A DNA stretch of 22,736 nucleotides, taken from assembly GCA_910586955.1 (NCBI GenBank), contig CAJUMM010000046.1, positions 1 to 22,736 on the forward strand, read 5' to 3'. The translations under genes and the position numbers were made by a program. How positions within the stretch are numbered: position 1 is the first letter of the stretch; each line of letters starts with the position of its first letter. The notes under the pieces are model-generated. The model did no database searches, was not told where the DNA came from, and worked only from the letters and a program-made list of their open reading frames with translations. Below are positions 22,691-22,736 of this stretch, in pieces. This DNA is from an uncultured Lachnospiraceae bacterium (GTDB lineage Bacteria > Bacillota > Clostridia > Lachnospirales > Lachnospiraceae).

Positions 22691-22736
22691 GATCGGAAGA
22701 GCACACGTCTGAACTCCAGTCACGCACACAAATCTC
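22690..22736 (+). other. Illumina TruSeq adapter and index (sequencing artefact)
   Basis: The sequence starting AGATCGGAAGAGC is the TruSeq read-1 adapter through its CCAGTCAC end at 22723. An 8-base index GCACACAA (22724-22731) follows, then ATCTC (22732-22736), the start of the downstream P7 part. The match to known adapter is exact, so these 47 bases are not genomic. Confidence 0.97.

Overview
The window looks like a chromosomal contig end from a gut Firmicute, most likely a Lachnospiraceae (Clostridium cluster XIVa) member. The signs are strong AGGAGG ribosome sites, sigma-A promoters, a BspA-like leucine-rich surface protein with a multi-pass C-terminal anchor, LacI and AraC sugar regulators, and an RbsABC-type importer. 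The genus is inference. The last 47 bases are not biological: they are Illumina TruSeq adapter with an index, so the contig ends at about 22689, just inside a new gene.

Region 1 (1-8.8 kb) is the most interesting part. Two tyrosine recombinases lie divergently (50-976 minus, 1174-2016 plus). Directly after the second, two identical 22-bp sites in inverted orientation (2015-2036 and 2285-2306) bound a 248-bp segment. That segment carries a near-consensus extended -10 promoter (2085-2113), which now points left, away from a 2142-residue surface protein (2342-8770). I read this as an invertible promoter switch with its own recombinase, captured in the OFF orientation for the surface protein. In this orientation the promoter would make RNA antisense to the adjacent recombinase gene. 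The surface protein has a signal peptide, an acidic linker, LRR_5 repeats, Ig/InlB-like modules including four tandem copies of exactly 522 bp, and three C-terminal membrane segments.

Region 2 (8.8-10.8 kb) is a housekeeping operon, with a possible 34-residue leader ORF followed by rpiB, upp and a dCMP deaminase, ended by a strong bidirectional-looking terminator.

Region 3 (10.8-15.7 kb) holds a minus-strand DUF402 gene and an AraC-family regulator, separated by an unusual hairpin element with 21-bp direct repeats. The regulator is divergent from fucI (L-fucose isomerase), which has a GTG start and its own terminator. A lone AAA_14/DUF4143 ATPase follows.

Region 4 (15.7-22.6 kb) is a rare-sugar uptake and conversion locus: a LacI-family repressor divergent from an allulose/tagatose 3-epimerase, a sugar ABC ATPase, permease and lipoprotein, and a zinc-dependent polyol-type dehydrogenase. 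Two copies of one palindromic operator flank the operon promoter. The spacer of that promoter contains a run of nine Gs, a possible second phase-variable element. The operon ends in a strong terminator before the truncated last gene.
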